DNA from: DASWJZ01 sp963846475 | GTDB lineage: Bacteria; Pseudomonadota; Alphaproteobacteria; Rhizobiales; Afifellaceae | Length of the DNA: 64,000 bases | Assembly: GCA_963846475.1 (NCBI GenBank) | Contig: CAWJVZ010000004.1 | Coordinates: forward strand, 62,001 to 126,000 | Direction: 5' to 3' | Position numbers and translations under genes: made by a program | Part shown: positions 1 to 9,548 of the stretch, piece after piece | Layout of the letters: each line of letters begins with the position of its first letter | How positions within the stretch are numbered: position 1 is the stretch's first letter | Notes under the pieces: model-generated | Databases searched by the model: none | What the model was told of the DNA's origin: nothing | The model's input: the letters and a program-made list of their open reading frames with translations, nothing else

Positions 1-1
1 T

Positions 2-358
2 GACATCCGGGTCTCTTCCGACGTCGACTGGCAAGGCTCGCTCAGAGGCCGCGTCGGCGCCAGCTTCGGCAACATGCTCGTCTACGGCACCGCCGGCGCC
101 GCCTATGCCGGCATCGACAACCGCATCGACAACGAGGCGACGGCGGAGACCGACAGTTTCGACAATTCGCGCTGGGGCTGGACGGTCGGCGCCGGCCTGG
201 AGGTCGGCATGACGGAGAGCGTCAGCATGCGCGCCGAATACCGCTACAGCGATTTCGGCACGGAGACGGTGGCCTCCGGCGATGCGGCGCCGGGCGACGC
301 CTTCGAGTTCGACGAGAGCTGGCACAGCCTGCGGCTGGGCGCGAGCTACAATTTCTGA
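2..358 (+). CDS. Outer-membrane beta-barrel protein, C-terminal part (Omp25/31-like)
   Basis: The reading frame is open at the left edge of the window and stops at TGA 356-358, so only the last ~118 residues are present. They read as alternating aromatic/hydrophobic and polar strands with Gly-rich turns (LVYGTAGAAYAG, WGWTVGAGLEVGM, RAEYRYSDFG), and the protein ends in LGASYNF. A C-terminal Phe after a final amphipathic strand is typical of outer-membrane barrels inserted by BAM. This matches the porin family/Omp25-31 group common in Rhizobiales. The exact role (structural porin or adhesin-like) cannot be told. It converges on parE with only 10 bp between the stops. Confidence 0.8.
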   Translation, partial: DIRVSSDVDWQGSLRGRVGASFGNMLVYGTAGAAYAGIDNRIDNEATAETDSFDNSRWGWTVGAGLEVGMTESVSMRAEYRYSDFGTETVASGDAAPGDAFEFDESWHSLRLGASYNF

Positions 359-368
359 CGGGTGCGGT

Positions 369-2417
369 TCAGACGTCGATCAGCGCCTCGGCGAACGCCG
401 CCCGCTCCTGGATGAAGGAGAAGCGGTCCTCCGGCTTGTTGCCCATCAGCCGCTTCACCGTCTCTCGGGTGAGCACGATCTCGTCCTCGACGATGTCGAC
501 GCGCAGCAGCGTCCGCTTCGCCGGGTCCATCGTCGTTTCCTTGAGCTGCTGCATCGGCATCTCGCCGAGCCCCTTGAAGCGGCTCGTCTCGATCTTGCCG
601 CGCCCGGCGAACTCGGTCGCCATCAGCAGCTCCCGATGCGCGTCGTCGCGGGCGTAGAGCACCTTGGGCCCCTGCGCGATGCGGAAGAGCGGCGGCACGG
701 CGAGATAGAGGTGGCCGCGGCGGATCAGCTCGGGCAGCTCGCGATAGAAGAAGGTGATGAGCAGCGAGGCGATATGGGCGCCGTCGACGTCGGCGTCCGT
801 CATGATGATCACCTTGCCGTAGCGGAGGTCCTCGTCGCGGTAGCGCGTGCCGGTATCGCAGCCGAGCGCCTGCAGGAGATCGGAGAGCTGCTGGTTGGCG
901 GTGACCTTCTCGCGGCCGGCATTGGCGACGTTGAGGATCTTTCCGCGCAGGGGAAGGATCGCCTGGGTGCGGCGGTCGCGCGCCTGCTTGGCCGAGCCGC
1001 CGGCCGAATCGCCTTCGACGATGAACAGCTCCGTGTCCTCGCGCGAGCCGGCGCTGCAATCGGCGAGCTTCCCCGGCAGCCGCAGCTTGCGCGTGGCGGT
1101 CTTGCGCGAGATCTCCTTCTCGCGGCGGCGGCGGAGCCGCTCCTCGGCGCGGTCGACCACCCAGTCGAGGAGCTGCGTCGCCTGAGCGGGCGAGGCGGCG
1201 AGCCAGTGGTCGAAGGCGTCGCGGACGGCGTTCTCGACGATGCGGACGGCCTCGACGCTCGACAGCCGGTCCTTGGTCTGGCCGACGAATTCCGGCTCGC
1301 GGATGAAGACCGAGAGCATGGCGCCGCACGACGTCATGATGTCGTCGGAGGTGATCACCGAAGCGCGCTTGTTGCCGGTCAGCTCCGCATAGGCCTTGAA
1401 GCCGCGCAGGAGCACGCTCTTCAGCCCCGCCTCGTGGCTGCCGCCGTCCGGGGTCGGGATGGTGTTGCAATAGGAGCGGGTAAAGCCGTCGCCGGCGAAC
1501 CAGCCGATCGCCCATTCCACCGAGCCGTGGCCGCCCTGGCGCGCCGTCCGGCCCGAAAAGATCTCGCTGCCGACGAGCGTCTCGCCGGTCAGCGCTTCGG
1601 CCAGATAGTCCTTCAGCCCGCCGGGGAAGTGGAACACCGCCTTGGCCGGGGTCTGGCTCTTCTCGGGGATGAGGGCGGGGGCGCAGGACCAGCGGATCTC
1701 GACGCCGCCGAAGAGGTAGGCCTTGGAGCGCGTCATGCGGAACAGCCGGTCCGGGTCGAATGCGGCCTTCGCCCCAAAGATCTCCGGGTCGGGATGGAAG
1801 CGGATCTTCGTGCCGCGCCGGTTTTGCACGTCGCCCACTTCGGCGAGCGGCCCCAGCGGGCGTCCCGCGCGAAAACGACTGGCGATAAAGCTTTCGGTCG
1901 CGCGCCACCTCGACGTCGAGCCGGTCGGAAAGCGCGTTCACCACCGACACGCCGACGCCGTGCAGGCCGCCGGAGGTCTCGTAGACCTTGGAATCGAACT
2001 TCCCGCCGGCATGCAGCGTGGTCATGATGATCTCGAGGGCGGACTTGTCGCGGAATTTCGGGTGCGGGTCGACCGGGATGCCGCGGCCGTTGTCCGTCAC
2101 GGTGACCAGCCCCTCCGCGTCCAGCTCGACTTCTATCCAGCTGGCATGGCCGGCGACCGCCTCGTCCATCGAATTGTCGATCACCTCGGCGAAGAGATGA
2201 TGCAGCCCCTTCTCGTCGGTGCCGCCGATATACATGCCCGGCCGGCGGCGCACCGGCTCCAGCCCCTCCAGGACCTCGATGTCGGCCGCCGTGTAGGTGG
2301 CGTCGGGAGCAGGCGCGGCGGCGCGGCTGCGGGCGGACGCGCCCGCCGCTCCGGAGCCGGATCGGCGCCGGGCGGGGGCGCGGAGAAGAGGTCGTCTGAG
2401 CGGTCCATGGCAGTCAT
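369..2417 (-). CDS. parE: DNA topoisomerase IV subunit B, interrupted by two frameshifts
   Basis: ATPase subunit of topoisomerase IV, which decatenates daughter chromosomes together with ParC. The start at 2417 reads MTAMDRSDDLF. GHKL motifs follow (EVIDNSMDEA, DNGRGIP, GGLHGVGVSVVNAL), and the Toprim motifs EGDSAGGSAKQ and DADVDGAHI lie in the C-terminal half, which ends in EALIDV. The protein is read in three frames. The first shift lies in GC-rich low-complexity sequence around 2297-2340. The second lies at the C4 run 1851-1854, where removing one base restores AGPLAEVGDVQNRRG. ParE is essential and both halves look unmutated, so I read these as probable base-calling errors rather than a true pseudogene. 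ParE is preferred over GyrB because of its short length and the MDRSDDLF-type leader of alphaproteobacterial ParE. Confidence 0.9.
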
Positions 2418-3055
2418 TGATTCACGAATCAGTAAAGGATTCTGCCATGCCGGGGCGGGCGCTGGCGAACCGGGTTCGGTTTTCGTTCCACGCGTGACTA
2501 GGGGATCAGCACGGCGTTTCGATGGCCGGAGCCGCCGACGCCGTGCAAGGCCGGCTCAAGGGGTCGCGGGTGAGGTGGGGATGGTCTCTACCGAAGCAAG
2601 CCGGGTGTGGAGAGCCGTGACGACATAAAGGCGGCTCGCCGGCGCGAGCTTGTCGCGCCTGTGAGCCGCCTCGACAGGGTGTTCTCGCTGTCTCTCACCA
2701 TTTCGAAGGAGGCCGGTGAATTTTGGCCCCATCAAAAAGTCTGCTCCAACCCTGCCGTCTGACTGTGATTCCGCAGCACATTCTGGTCTTTTCGAGCGCT
2801 TCGTCTCGCCGCATCTGCTGAGCGACGCCTGCGCCTGAAGTTCTCGCAGACTATGCCGCGCCAAAATTCCGATTCGATTGTATTTTGGAGTTCGCCGATG
2901 CCGCAGGTGTTGGGAGCATACCTACGATATCGGCCCCGACTGGCCCGGAGGTGTCATTTTTGTAGACCTCCTTCCATAAGATGGTGCGAATCTGCTCTCG
3001 CATTTGACCGTGGTCAAGTCACATTTTGCAACTGCGCAGGGCGAGAGGCTCGGGC
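2418..3055. other. Intergenic region without a convincing gene; contains a nested hairpin
   Basis: A 638-bp gap between parE and the ABC permease. The longest frame (2556-2864, minus) gives an Arg/Ser-rich peptide that I do not recognise. Base composition from about 2700 to 3050 is less GC-rich than the surroundings, which may mean a decayed insertion. The only clear structure is the hairpin at 2630-2670. Confidence 0.5.
2630..2670. other. Nested perfect hairpin (possible terminator on the minus strand)
   Basis: GGCGGCTC (2630-2637) pairs with GAGCCGCC (2663-2670). Inside it GGCGCGA (2641-2647) pairs with TCGCGCC (2653-2659) around a 5-base loop. On the minus strand the outer stem is followed by CTTTATG, a weak T tract. 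No transcript upstream of it on that strand is evident, so its role is open. Confidence 0.4.
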
Positions 3056-4372
3056 TCACGCGCCCCGAAGCGCCGCGGCGACCGGCTGCCGGTAGAGGAG
3101 GGCGGCCGGCACCAGGGCGGAGAGGGCGCCGAGCGCGGCGATCGTGGCCGCGAGCAGAAACTCGGTCCGGCCGATCGTCGCCTCGAGCGCGATGCCGCTC
3201 GCCTGCTCGAAAATCGTCGAGACGATGCCGCAGAGCGCCGCCGCCACGGCCAGGCCGATCAGGCTTCCGGCGGCGATCAGGACGAAGCTGAAGCTCCAGA
3301 CGACGGCGAAGACATAGGCGCGCGACGCGCCGAGCGCTCTGAGCACGGCGAAGCGCTGGCGGTAGAGGCTCATCAGGATGACGATGCCGGCCAGGATCGC
3401 CGCCACCAACAGAAGCTCCGTCGCGACGGCGAGCCCGCTCATCACCACGCGGATGTCGCCGAGGAGCTCATAGAGCTGGACCAGCACCTCGGCGGGGAAG
3501 AAGGCCGTCGTCTCCGTGGTCCGCCACGCGTTGCGCAGCCCGTAGGCTTCCGGCAGCGTCCGCGGCTTCAGGACGGCCGCAGGAATGCCCGGCATGGTGG
3601 CGAGGTCGAAGGGCGGGCCGATCGGCACGTCCATGACTTCGCCGGGCTGATGCGCCGCCTCACTCTCCTCCGTGGCTTGCTGCGCAGCGGCCTGCGCCTC
3701 ATCGGATTGCTTGTCCGCGGCCGCGGTCTCGTCGTGCACCTCGGCCGGCCCATGGCCGCTGCCGAGCCCGTGCACCTGCCAGACGAACTCGATCGGCACT
3801 AGGACGGCGCGGTCCCAGGGCGAGCCGGTCGGCGGCAGGCGGCCGACGACGTGGACATCCTGCGGATGGAAGTCGCCGCCCTCCGCCTCCGGTCCGTGAC
3901 CGTGCGACGCCTGAAAGCTCTCGCCGATCTGCAGCGGCGAGGCGGAGCCGATGACGGCTTCATCGACGCGCTCGAAGCTGCGGCCCTCCAGCTTGCCGGC
4001 CGCAAGATGCTCCACCAGGGCGGCGATGGTGCCGACGATCGGGTCGCCGTCGATGGAGTCGCCGAAACCGATCGGCGCGACGAATTCCGTGCGGGTCTCC
4101 GACATGAGGCGCCGCAGCGGCTCGCCCTGTAGGAGCTCCACCGAGCCCGGCTGGAGGTAGACGATCTTGAGGAGGAGGTCGGTCGCGCTCCCCGGCGCGG
4201 CGACGACAAGGGCGAACCGGTCCGCCGCGCGGGCGCTGCCTTGGCGAAGCGCGCGCTCCTGCGCGGTGATCGCCGCCCCGAGACCGACGGCAAGCGCAAT
4301 GAGGATGACGAAAGCGGCGCAGATGACGGCATGGCGCCGCATCAGCGCGATCGTGACGGGCAGGGGGTTCAT
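3056..4372 (-). CDS. FtsX/MacB-type ABC transporter permease with a His/Asp/Glu-rich periplasmic loop
   Basis: A 438-residue membrane protein. An N-terminal membrane segment (about residues 10-32) is followed by a periplasmic domain of about 270 residues, then three C-terminal membrane segments, the FtsX/LolE/MacB topology. About a third of the way in, the periplasmic domain carries His- and acid-rich stretches (SHGHGPEAEGGDFH, VHGLGSGHGPAEVHDE) and a Gln/Glu/Ala-rich linker, which suggests metal contact. Its start overlaps the ATPase stop by 4 bp, and a Tat-exported Cys-containing protein lies upstream, so the three form one operon. I infer a metal-linked system, perhaps resembling the zinc-related FtsX-type ABC systems that occur with DUF3299 proteins. 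A lipoprotein or macrolide exporter is the alternative. Confidence 0.75.
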   Translation of the reverse strand: MNPLPVTIALMRRHAVICAAFVILIALAVGLGAAITAQERALRQGSARAADRFALVVAAPGSATDLLLKIVYLQPGSVELLQGEPLRRLMSETRTEFVAPIGFGDSIDGDPIVGTIAALVEHLAAGKLEGRSFERVDEAVIGSASPLQIGESFQASHGHGPEAEGGDFHPQDVHVVGRLPPTGSPWDRAVLVPIEFVWQVHGLGSGHGPAEVHDETAAADKQSDEAQAAAQQATEESEAAHQPGEVMDVPIGPPFDLATMPGIPAAVLKPRTLPEAYGLRNAWRTTETTAFFPAEVLVQLYELLGDIRVVMSGLAVATELLLVAAILAGIVILMSLYRQRFAVLRALGASRAYVFAVVWSFSFVLIAAGSLIGLAVAAALCGIVSTIFEQASGIALEATIGRTEFLLAATIAALGALSALVPAALLYRQPVAAALRGA

Positions 4373-5043
4373 GCCGCCTGCTGGGCGGCGGCAGCGCGCC
4401 CGTGTTGCAGCGTGAGCAGCATGTCCGCCTCGGCGATGGCGCGCGGCTCGTGGCTCGCCATCACCACAGTCTTGCCGCTGCGGGCCAGCTCGCGCAGCAC
4501 GTCGAGCACCTGCGCCCCGGCAGCATCGTCGAGCGACGCCGTCGGCTCGTCGGCCAAAATGACCGGCGGGTCGAAGAGGAGGGCGCGGGCGATCGCCACG
4601 CGTTGCCGCTCGCCGCGCGACAGCTCTTCGATGGAGCGGCGGCTTTGCGGCACGCCGAGCCGCTCCAACAGCATTTTGGCCCGGCCGCGCAGGTCGCTCG
4701 TGGAACGTCCGAAAGTAGCCGCAACGGTGACGTTGGCGAGTGGCGACAATTCCGTCAGCAGATGAAAGTCCTGGAAGACGAAGCCGATCCGCTCGCGGCG
4801 CCAGGCGTCGCGCCGGCTCTCGCTTAGCGAATAGATGTCAACGCCTTCGCATCGGACGATCCCGGTGTCAGGCGGCTGCAGGCCGGCGAGCACGTAGAGG
4901 AGCGTCGATTTTCCTGAGCCGGACGGGCCGCGGAGCACTGTAAGGCCCCCGGGTGGCGGGGCAAAATGCGCTACATCCAGGACCGGGAAGCTCAAGCCCC
5001 CGGCGTCGCGGAAGGCGAGCCGCAGGGCCTCGGCGGCGAGCAT
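4369..5043 (-). CDS. ABC transporter ATP-binding protein (LolD/MacB type)
   Basis: A 224-residue single ABC domain. Visible motifs are Walker A GPSGSGKSTLL, the Q-loop region FVFQDFHLL, the signature LSRGERQRVAIARAL, Walker B VILADEPTASLD, and the switch His in VVMASHEP. Length and the ERIGFVFQDFHLL pattern fit the LolD/MacB/FtsE class that pairs with FtsX-type permeases rather than importers with six-helix permeases. It overlaps the permease gene by 4 bp and follows the Tat-protein gene after a 1-bp gap, so coupled translation is likely. It would power conformational change of the permease at the cytoplasmic face of the inner membrane. Confidence 0.9.
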   Translation of the reverse strand: MLAAEALRLAFRDAGGLSFPVLDVAHFAPPPGGLTVLRGPSGSGKSTLLYVLAGLQPPDTGIVRCEGVDIYSLSESRRDAWRRERIGFVFQDFHLLTELSPLANVTVAATFGRSTSDLRGRAKMLLERLGVPQSRRSIEELSRGERQRVAIARALLFDPPVILADEPTASLDDAAGAQVLDVLRELARSGKTVVMASHEPRAIAEADMLLTLQHGRAAAAQQAA

Positions 5044-5044
5044 C

Positions 5045-5488
5045 TCAGGCTCTTTCGAACTCGGCCGATTCCAGCCGGATGAGGCTCACGAAGCCGGTAT
5101 CCGCGTCGGTCTCGAAGCCGAGGTCGAGCCGGCCCTTGACGCGGATGCGGACATTGTACGGCGTGGCGCTGAGCACGTCGTCAGTCAGCACCAGCACGAT
5201 GTCGTCGGGCCATTGCATCTCCGTCTCGCAGAACGGGCAGACCGCCATCGGCGTCCGGGTCAGCACGAAGAATTTCGCTTCGGCCTTGAGCGGCGGCGCC
5301 ATGTAGCCGACCATCTCGACCTCTTGGCCCTTCAGCTTCTGCAGCGTCTCCGTCAGCACCGTCTCGCGTTCGTAGAGGTCGTCGAAGCCGACCTCGACGG
5401 CAGCGGCGGCGCGCGGCACTCGCAGGCCGGCCAAGCCGATGGCGGCCGTGCCGGCCGCGTTCTGCAGGAATTTGCGCCGCGAGATCAT
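5045..5488 (-). CDS. Tat-exported DUF3299-like periplasmic protein of the ABC operon
   Basis: A 147-residue protein beginning MISRRKFLQNAAGTAAIG, a twin-arginine signal (SRRKF) with an AAAA cleavage region. The mature part contains the motif FFVLTRTPMAVCPFCETEMQW with a CPFC pair and a beta-rich remainder (VRIRVKGRLDLGFETDADTGFVSLIRLES), resembling DUF3299-type proteins. The CPFC pair could bind metal or act as a thiol pair. It is the first gene of the three-gene operon, 1 bp before the ATPase gene, and lies downstream of an alkaline phosphatase, a zinc enzyme. Periplasmic metal handling is an inference from context. I see no clear Zur box in the short upstream gap. Confidence 0.65.
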   Translation of the reverse strand: MISRRKFLQNAAGTAAIGLAGLRVPRAAAAVEVGFDDLYERETVLTETLQKLKGQEVEMVGYMAPPLKAEAKFFVLTRTPMAVCPFCETEMQWPDDIVLVLTDDVLSATPYNVRIRVKGRLDLGFETDADTGFVSLIRLESAEFERA

Positions 5489-5511
5489 AATCGTCTCTCA
5501 GAAATCACAAC

Positions 5512-5544
5512 GCCGGGAGGGCCGCAGAAGTGCCCTCCCGGCGA
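5512..5544 (-). terminator. Hairpin between the alkaline phosphatase and the Tat-protein operon
   Basis: CGCCGGGAGGGC (5512-5523) is perfectly complementary to GCCCTCCCGGCG (5533-5544), with a 9-base loop. It sits just after the phosphatase stop at 5553. On the minus strand the run after the stem is TTGTGATTTCT, only weakly T-rich, so termination may be partial. Confidence 0.55.
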
Positions 5545-5552
5545 GCAAAGGC

Positions 5553-7233
5553 CTATTGCGGCTGCGCCGCCTTGTCCGCGCCAGTCTGCTGCGCCGGCTC
5601 TTCCTCGGCCGGCGAGGCATCGGCAGCAGCGTCCACTGGCTTCGAGCCGGCTGCGTCGCCGGTCGAAGCGTCGGCCGTTCCGCCGCCCTGCCGCGGCAGC
5701 CCCACAGCCTTGGCCATGACGTGGTAGATCAAGTTCTGCTCGACCACGCCGCTGAAGGCATGCGCGAAGGGACCCCAGCCGAAAACCGCGACATCGTCGC
5801 CGCCATGCGTCTCGGACGCGAGCGGCACCAGCGTCTGCTGCAGGAAATCGACGTTCGTCGTGTCGACATCCGAGAGGTCAGGACGCGGCCCGGGCGACTC
5901 GGCCTCGGTCCCGTCAGGGGCGTCCTTCGGCAGGGCCGGGAAGACCCCGCCCGGACCGTTGGCGTAGCTCAGCGTCGTATAAGGCTTGCCGTCGTCGGCG
6001 AGCGATGTCTCGCCGTCGACGTCGACGACAAGACCGAGGATCGGGTTGCCGCGCTTCGGATAGCCGTTGATGGTCAGCGTGTGGCTGTGGTCGGCGGTCA
6101 CCACGATCAGCGTGTCCTCGCGCTCGGTCAGCTCCAGCGCCTTCTTGATGGCCTCGTTGAAGGCCACCATGTCCTCCAGCGCCCGCGCCGCATTGCCGGC
6201 ATGGTGGGCGTGGTCGACGCGGCCGCCTTCCACCATCAGCACGAAGCCGTCCTCGTCCTGCTGCAGCCGCTTGATCGCCGCTTCGGTCATCTCGGCCAGC
6301 GACGGCTCGCCGCCGGCGTCCTTGGCGCGGTCGGCCTCGTATTCCATGTGGCTGCCTTCGAAGAGGCCCAGAACCCTGGCGCCGGAGCCCCAATCGACCT
6401 GGCCGAATCCCGCCGCGTCGAAGACGAAGACGTGGTTGTTGCTCTTCCCCGTCCACGCCTCGACGAGGTTGCGGCCGTCGGTGCGATGGCCCTTCTTGTC
6501 GGTATCCTCCGGGTCGGCGGCGCTGTCGGGCAGGAAATAGCTGCGGCCGCCGCCGAGCGCGACCTCGAAACCGTCGCCGTAAGGCCAGCTCACCAGCTGG
6601 TCGGCGATGTCCTTGCAGTCGCCGCCCGGCGTGCCGCCCCGGTCGGCCATCGCCTTGTCGTCTTCCCAGTCGCGGTTCGGCACATGGGCATAGGTCGCCG
6701 CCGGCGTGGCATGGGTGATGCGGGCGGTCGACACGACGCCGGTCGCGAGCCCCGCCTCTTCGGCCATCTCGAAGATCGTCTTTACTTCATGGCCCTGGGC
6801 GGCGGCGCAATCGCCGACCGGCACGGTCTGGTCGACGCCGATGATGTCGTTGCGGGTCTTCACGCCGGTGGTCATCGCCACGGCGGTCGGAGCGGAATCC
6901 GCCACCTGGGCGTCGTGGGTGTAGGTCTTGACCAGCGCCGAGTAAGGGAAAGTGTCGAATGCGAGGTTGTTGGATTCGCCGTCGACGCCGCGCTTCTGGC
7001 CCTCGTAGATGCGGCCCGCGGTGATAGTCGGGATGCTCATGCCGTCGGCGACGAACAGGATGACGTTCTTCGGCCGGCGTGGTGATCGGCTGGATCGCCA
7101 GCCGCCTTTCGAGATCCGTAGCGGCGGCTGCAAAATAGGAATCGCCGGCCTGCGGCACGGCATCCTGGGCGAAGGCCGGTGCCAGGCTGAATACGGACGT
7201 GCCGGCAAGCAAAATCGTTGCAAAACGTGTCAT
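5553..7233 (-). CDS. Alkaline phosphatase, signal peptide and body in different frames
   Basis: Periplasmic phosphomonoesterase of the PhoA-type alkaline phosphatase superfamily. The start at 7233 follows a GGAGG site and encodes MTRFATILLAGTSVFSLAP AFAQ, a Sec signal. The catalytic body contains NVILFVADGMS (first metal ligand Asp), DSAPTAVAMTTG (Ser/Thr nucleophile region), GGRVDHAHHAGNA and TADHSHT (metal ligands), and SETHGGDDV. The signal peptide and the body are in different frames, with the shift near 7071-7082 in a CCGGCCG run. The body is otherwise intact. The last ~45 residues form an Ala/Asp/Gln-rich low-complexity tail. A hairpin follows the gene. Phosphate starvation control is usual in this family, but no Pho box was identified here. 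Confidence 0.88.
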
Positions 7234-7332
7234 CAAACGCCTCCTCCACAAACCGCGCTCTCCGCCCGATCGGGCCGGCTCTGCTCTAGCTCGGCGTGTT
7301 AACGGCGATGTGACAGTTTTGGCCCAGTCGGA

Positions 7333-8790
7333 TCAGGCGCGTATCCGAGTTGTAAACCAGCGCGTCAGCCGATTCCAGATGTCTGCCTTGCCGGCCTGGT
7401 CCTCCACGCCGTGCTCCAGGTTGGGGTTGTCGTTGATCTCGATGATATAGACGCCGTTCGACGTCTCCTTCAGGTCGACGCCGTAGAGGCCGTCGCCGAT
7501 CAGGCTCGCCGAGCGGACGCCTGCGTCAAGGACTTCCGGGGGCACCTTGTCGATCGCAAACGTGCGGAAATTGCCTTCCTCCGCCGTGCCGTCGTCATGA
7601 TGATTGACGATCTGCCAGTGCTTCTTCGCCATGGCGTATTGGCAGACGAACAGCGGCTGGCCGGCGAGCACGCCGACCCGCCAGTCGAATTTCGTCGGGA
7701 CGAAGCACTGCGCCAGCAGGAGGTCGGTCTCCTTGAAGAATTCCGACACCGTGGCCTTGAGCGCGTCCATGTCGTCGGCCTTGCGCACGCCACGGCTGAA
7801 GGACCCGTCGGGGATCTTCACCACCACCGGGAAGCCCAATATGTCGGCGGCGCGCTCCACGTCCGCCGGCTCCTGGATGAGCACAGTCTCCGGCACCGGC
7901 AGGCCGGCATGCGTCAGCCGCTCCCACAGATAGACCTTGTTGGTGCAGCGGATCATCGAGATCGGGTCGTCGATGACCGGCATTCGTTCCATCACGGCGC
8001 GGCGGGCGAACTGATAGGTGTGGTTGCGGATGGAGGTCGTCTCACGAATGAACAGCGCGTCGAACTCGGCGAGCTTGCCGAAATCCTTGCGGGTGATCGG
8101 CTCCACTTCGACGCCGAGCGGCGCGGCGAGCTTCGCCCAATACATCAAGGTGCTCGGCGGGCTCGGCGGCAGCGCCTCCTTCGGATCGTAGAGGACGGCG
8201 ATCGAATGGCGGGCCGAGGTGCGCGGCTTGGGGGCCCGCCATTTCCGCCCGGTATACGTCTTCAGGGCGGAGGCGAAGAAGGCCTTTCGCTCGGACGAGC
8301 AGCGGGCGAGCGCCGTCAGCTCGATCTTGCGGATGAACCGCCAGTCTTCGCCTTTGAAGGTGACGGTCAGCAGCGGGGCGCGGAACCAGTCGAAAAGCAG
8401 CTGGGCGAAGCGCTCGAAGCCGGGGATTTCGGGCAAGCCGAAGGCGACCAGCAGATCCTTCGGCGGCTCGATCGCCTGGCTCTTGAGGTCGCGGCTGAAG
8501 GCCTCCTCGAGTTCGGGCAGGGCATGCTCGTAATGCGAGCGGCTTCTGAGGTCGAGCATCGTCTCGACGTTTGGGACGACGCGGTGGCCGCGGCCCTCGG
8601 CAAGCAGCGCGCAATAATAGCCCGCAGTCTGATAGTTGTACGAGCGGGCCAGAATGATGATTTTCTGCCGGGCCCCGGCGAACATGAAGGGGCGGGCGAC
8701 ATAGTCTTCCGAAGAAATCACCACGTGCGGGAGATCCCGCGCGGCAAGGTCGCGCGGCTGGTCGGCGACGATGACGTAGCTGCTGGCCAC
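7333..8790 (-). CDS. RimK-family ATP-grasp ligase with N-terminal RLAN-like domain
   Basis: A 485-residue protein starting at GTG 8790. The N-terminal ~180 residues (with ARSYNYQTAGYYCALLAEGRG) resemble the RLAN domain found fused to RimK-like ligases. The C-terminal part is a RimK-type ATP-grasp: FPVVVKIPDGSFSRGV (ATP-binding lysine and flexible loop), DWRVGVLAGQPLFVCQYAM, and EINDNPNLEHGVED (metal-binding Glu/Asn). Such enzymes join an amino acid or peptide to a carboxylate using ATP; the substrate of this subfamily is not established. A GNAT acetyltransferase and a SET-domain protein lie upstream on the same strand, separated by 251 bp, which supports a peptide or protein modification role. 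Confidence 0.85.
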   Translation of the reverse strand: MASSYVIVADQPRDLAARDLPHVVISSEDYVARPFMFAGARQKIIILARSYNYQTAGYYCALLAEGRGHRVVPNVETMLDLRSRSHYEHALPELEEAFSRDLKSQAIEPPKDLLVAFGLPEIPGFERFAQLLFDWFRAPLLTVTFKGEDWRFIRKIELTALARCSSERKAFFASALKTYTGRKWRAPKPRTSARHSIAVLYDPKEALPPSPPSTLMYWAKLAAPLGVEVEPITRKDFGKLAEFDALFIRETTSIRNHTYQFARRAVMERMPVIDDPISMIRCTNKVYLWERLTHAGLPVPETVLIQEPADVERAADILGFPVVVKIPDGSFSRGVRKADDMDALKATVSEFFKETDLLLAQCFVPTKFDWRVGVLAGQPLFVCQYAMAKKHWQIVNHHDDGTAEEGNFRTFAIDKVPPEVLDAGVRSASLIGDGLYGVDLKETSNGVYIIEINDNPNLEHGVEDQAGKADIWNRLTRWFTTRIRA

Positions 8791-9041
8791 GGGGATGCTT
8801 ACCGGCGCTGCGGTTGATGGCCCGGGATGGCCCGGAGGTCGATGGATACTTTCAAGCTAAGCCGTTCCCGTGTGCCCCCGCCGCGCACTTCGGCGCGTCC
8901 GCTAAAAACCATCGGCAGGGTCCGGTCCCTTCTCGGTCGGTCGGATTCGCAGATACCGTACCTTGTACGCCGACTTCTACCGGGCCGGAGGCGTGAATTC
9001 AGCGGTTTCTTCGATTTCGCCGCGAGGTAATCCAGGTGCGG

Positions 9042-9506
9042 CTACCCGCGGGTGAAATCCCGCTTCATCTTGATGCAGGTTTCTCCGTCCGGATAGTAGT
9101 CGGCGACCCGCTTGTACGGGACATAGCCTAGCCCGCTATAGCGCGCGAGTAGCTTCTCGTTATCGGCCCGGACCTCGCACTGCACGCCACGGCTGCCGCG
9201 CTGTCGCGCCGCCTCTTCCAGCGCCGGGAACAGCTCTGCGCCGACGCGGCCGCCCTGCGTTGCCGGGTCGACGGCCAGCGAATAGAAACGCACATATCCC
9301 GTGGCACGGCTGGCGAAGCCGAGCGCATACCCAACCGCCATCCCGGCTTCGTCGCGCGCAACCAAAAGTATCGCCCGGTCGCTGCCGATATGTTTTTGGA
9401 ACTGCCGCCGGCTCATCGGCGTGTAGAGCGCCGGATCGAAAGCGGCGGTCTCGATCGCGACGAGTCGATCCAGATCTTCCGGGACGGCGGGCTCGATCTT
9501 CACCAT
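9042..9506 (-). CDS. GNAT-family N-acetyltransferase
   Basis: A 154-residue GNAT fold. It shows VRFYSLAVDPATQGGRVGAELF, the V-x-P-x-x-(Q/R)-G-x-G/A acetyl-CoA pyrophosphate loop, then RGVQCEVRADNEKLLARYSGLGYV, the usual beta6-alpha4 'N-x-x-x-x-x-Y-x-x-x-G-F/Y' segment. It transfers an acetyl group from acetyl-CoA to an amine; the target is unknown. The gene ends 251 bp before the RimK-type ligase, and its start is 42 bp after the SET-domain gene, all on the minus strand. GNAT proteins are known partners of RLAN/RimK ligases in other bacteria, so shared action on one peptide or metabolite is plausible. Confidence 0.85.
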   Translation of the reverse strand: MVKIEPAVPEDLDRLVAIETAAFDPALYTPMSRRQFQKHIGSDRAILLVARDEAGMAVGYALGFASRATGYVRFYSLAVDPATQGGRVGAELFPALEEAARQRGSRGVQCEVRADNEKLLARYSGLGYVPYKRVADYYPDGETCIKMKRDFTRG

Positions 9507-9548
9507 GGCCCCTTCTGCTCGCCGGCGATCGCCGGCTGAGGCGGACGT

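Noticed and set aside
282..2027. Long plus-strand frame opposite parE
   Set aside because: The opposite strand carries conserved topoisomerase motifs; this frame is an Arg/Ala/Leu-rich shadow.
2556..2864. 102-residue minus-strand frame in the parE-permease gap
   Set aside because: No recognised motif, no ribosome site, and it runs through a strong hairpin. Kept only as intergenic sequence.
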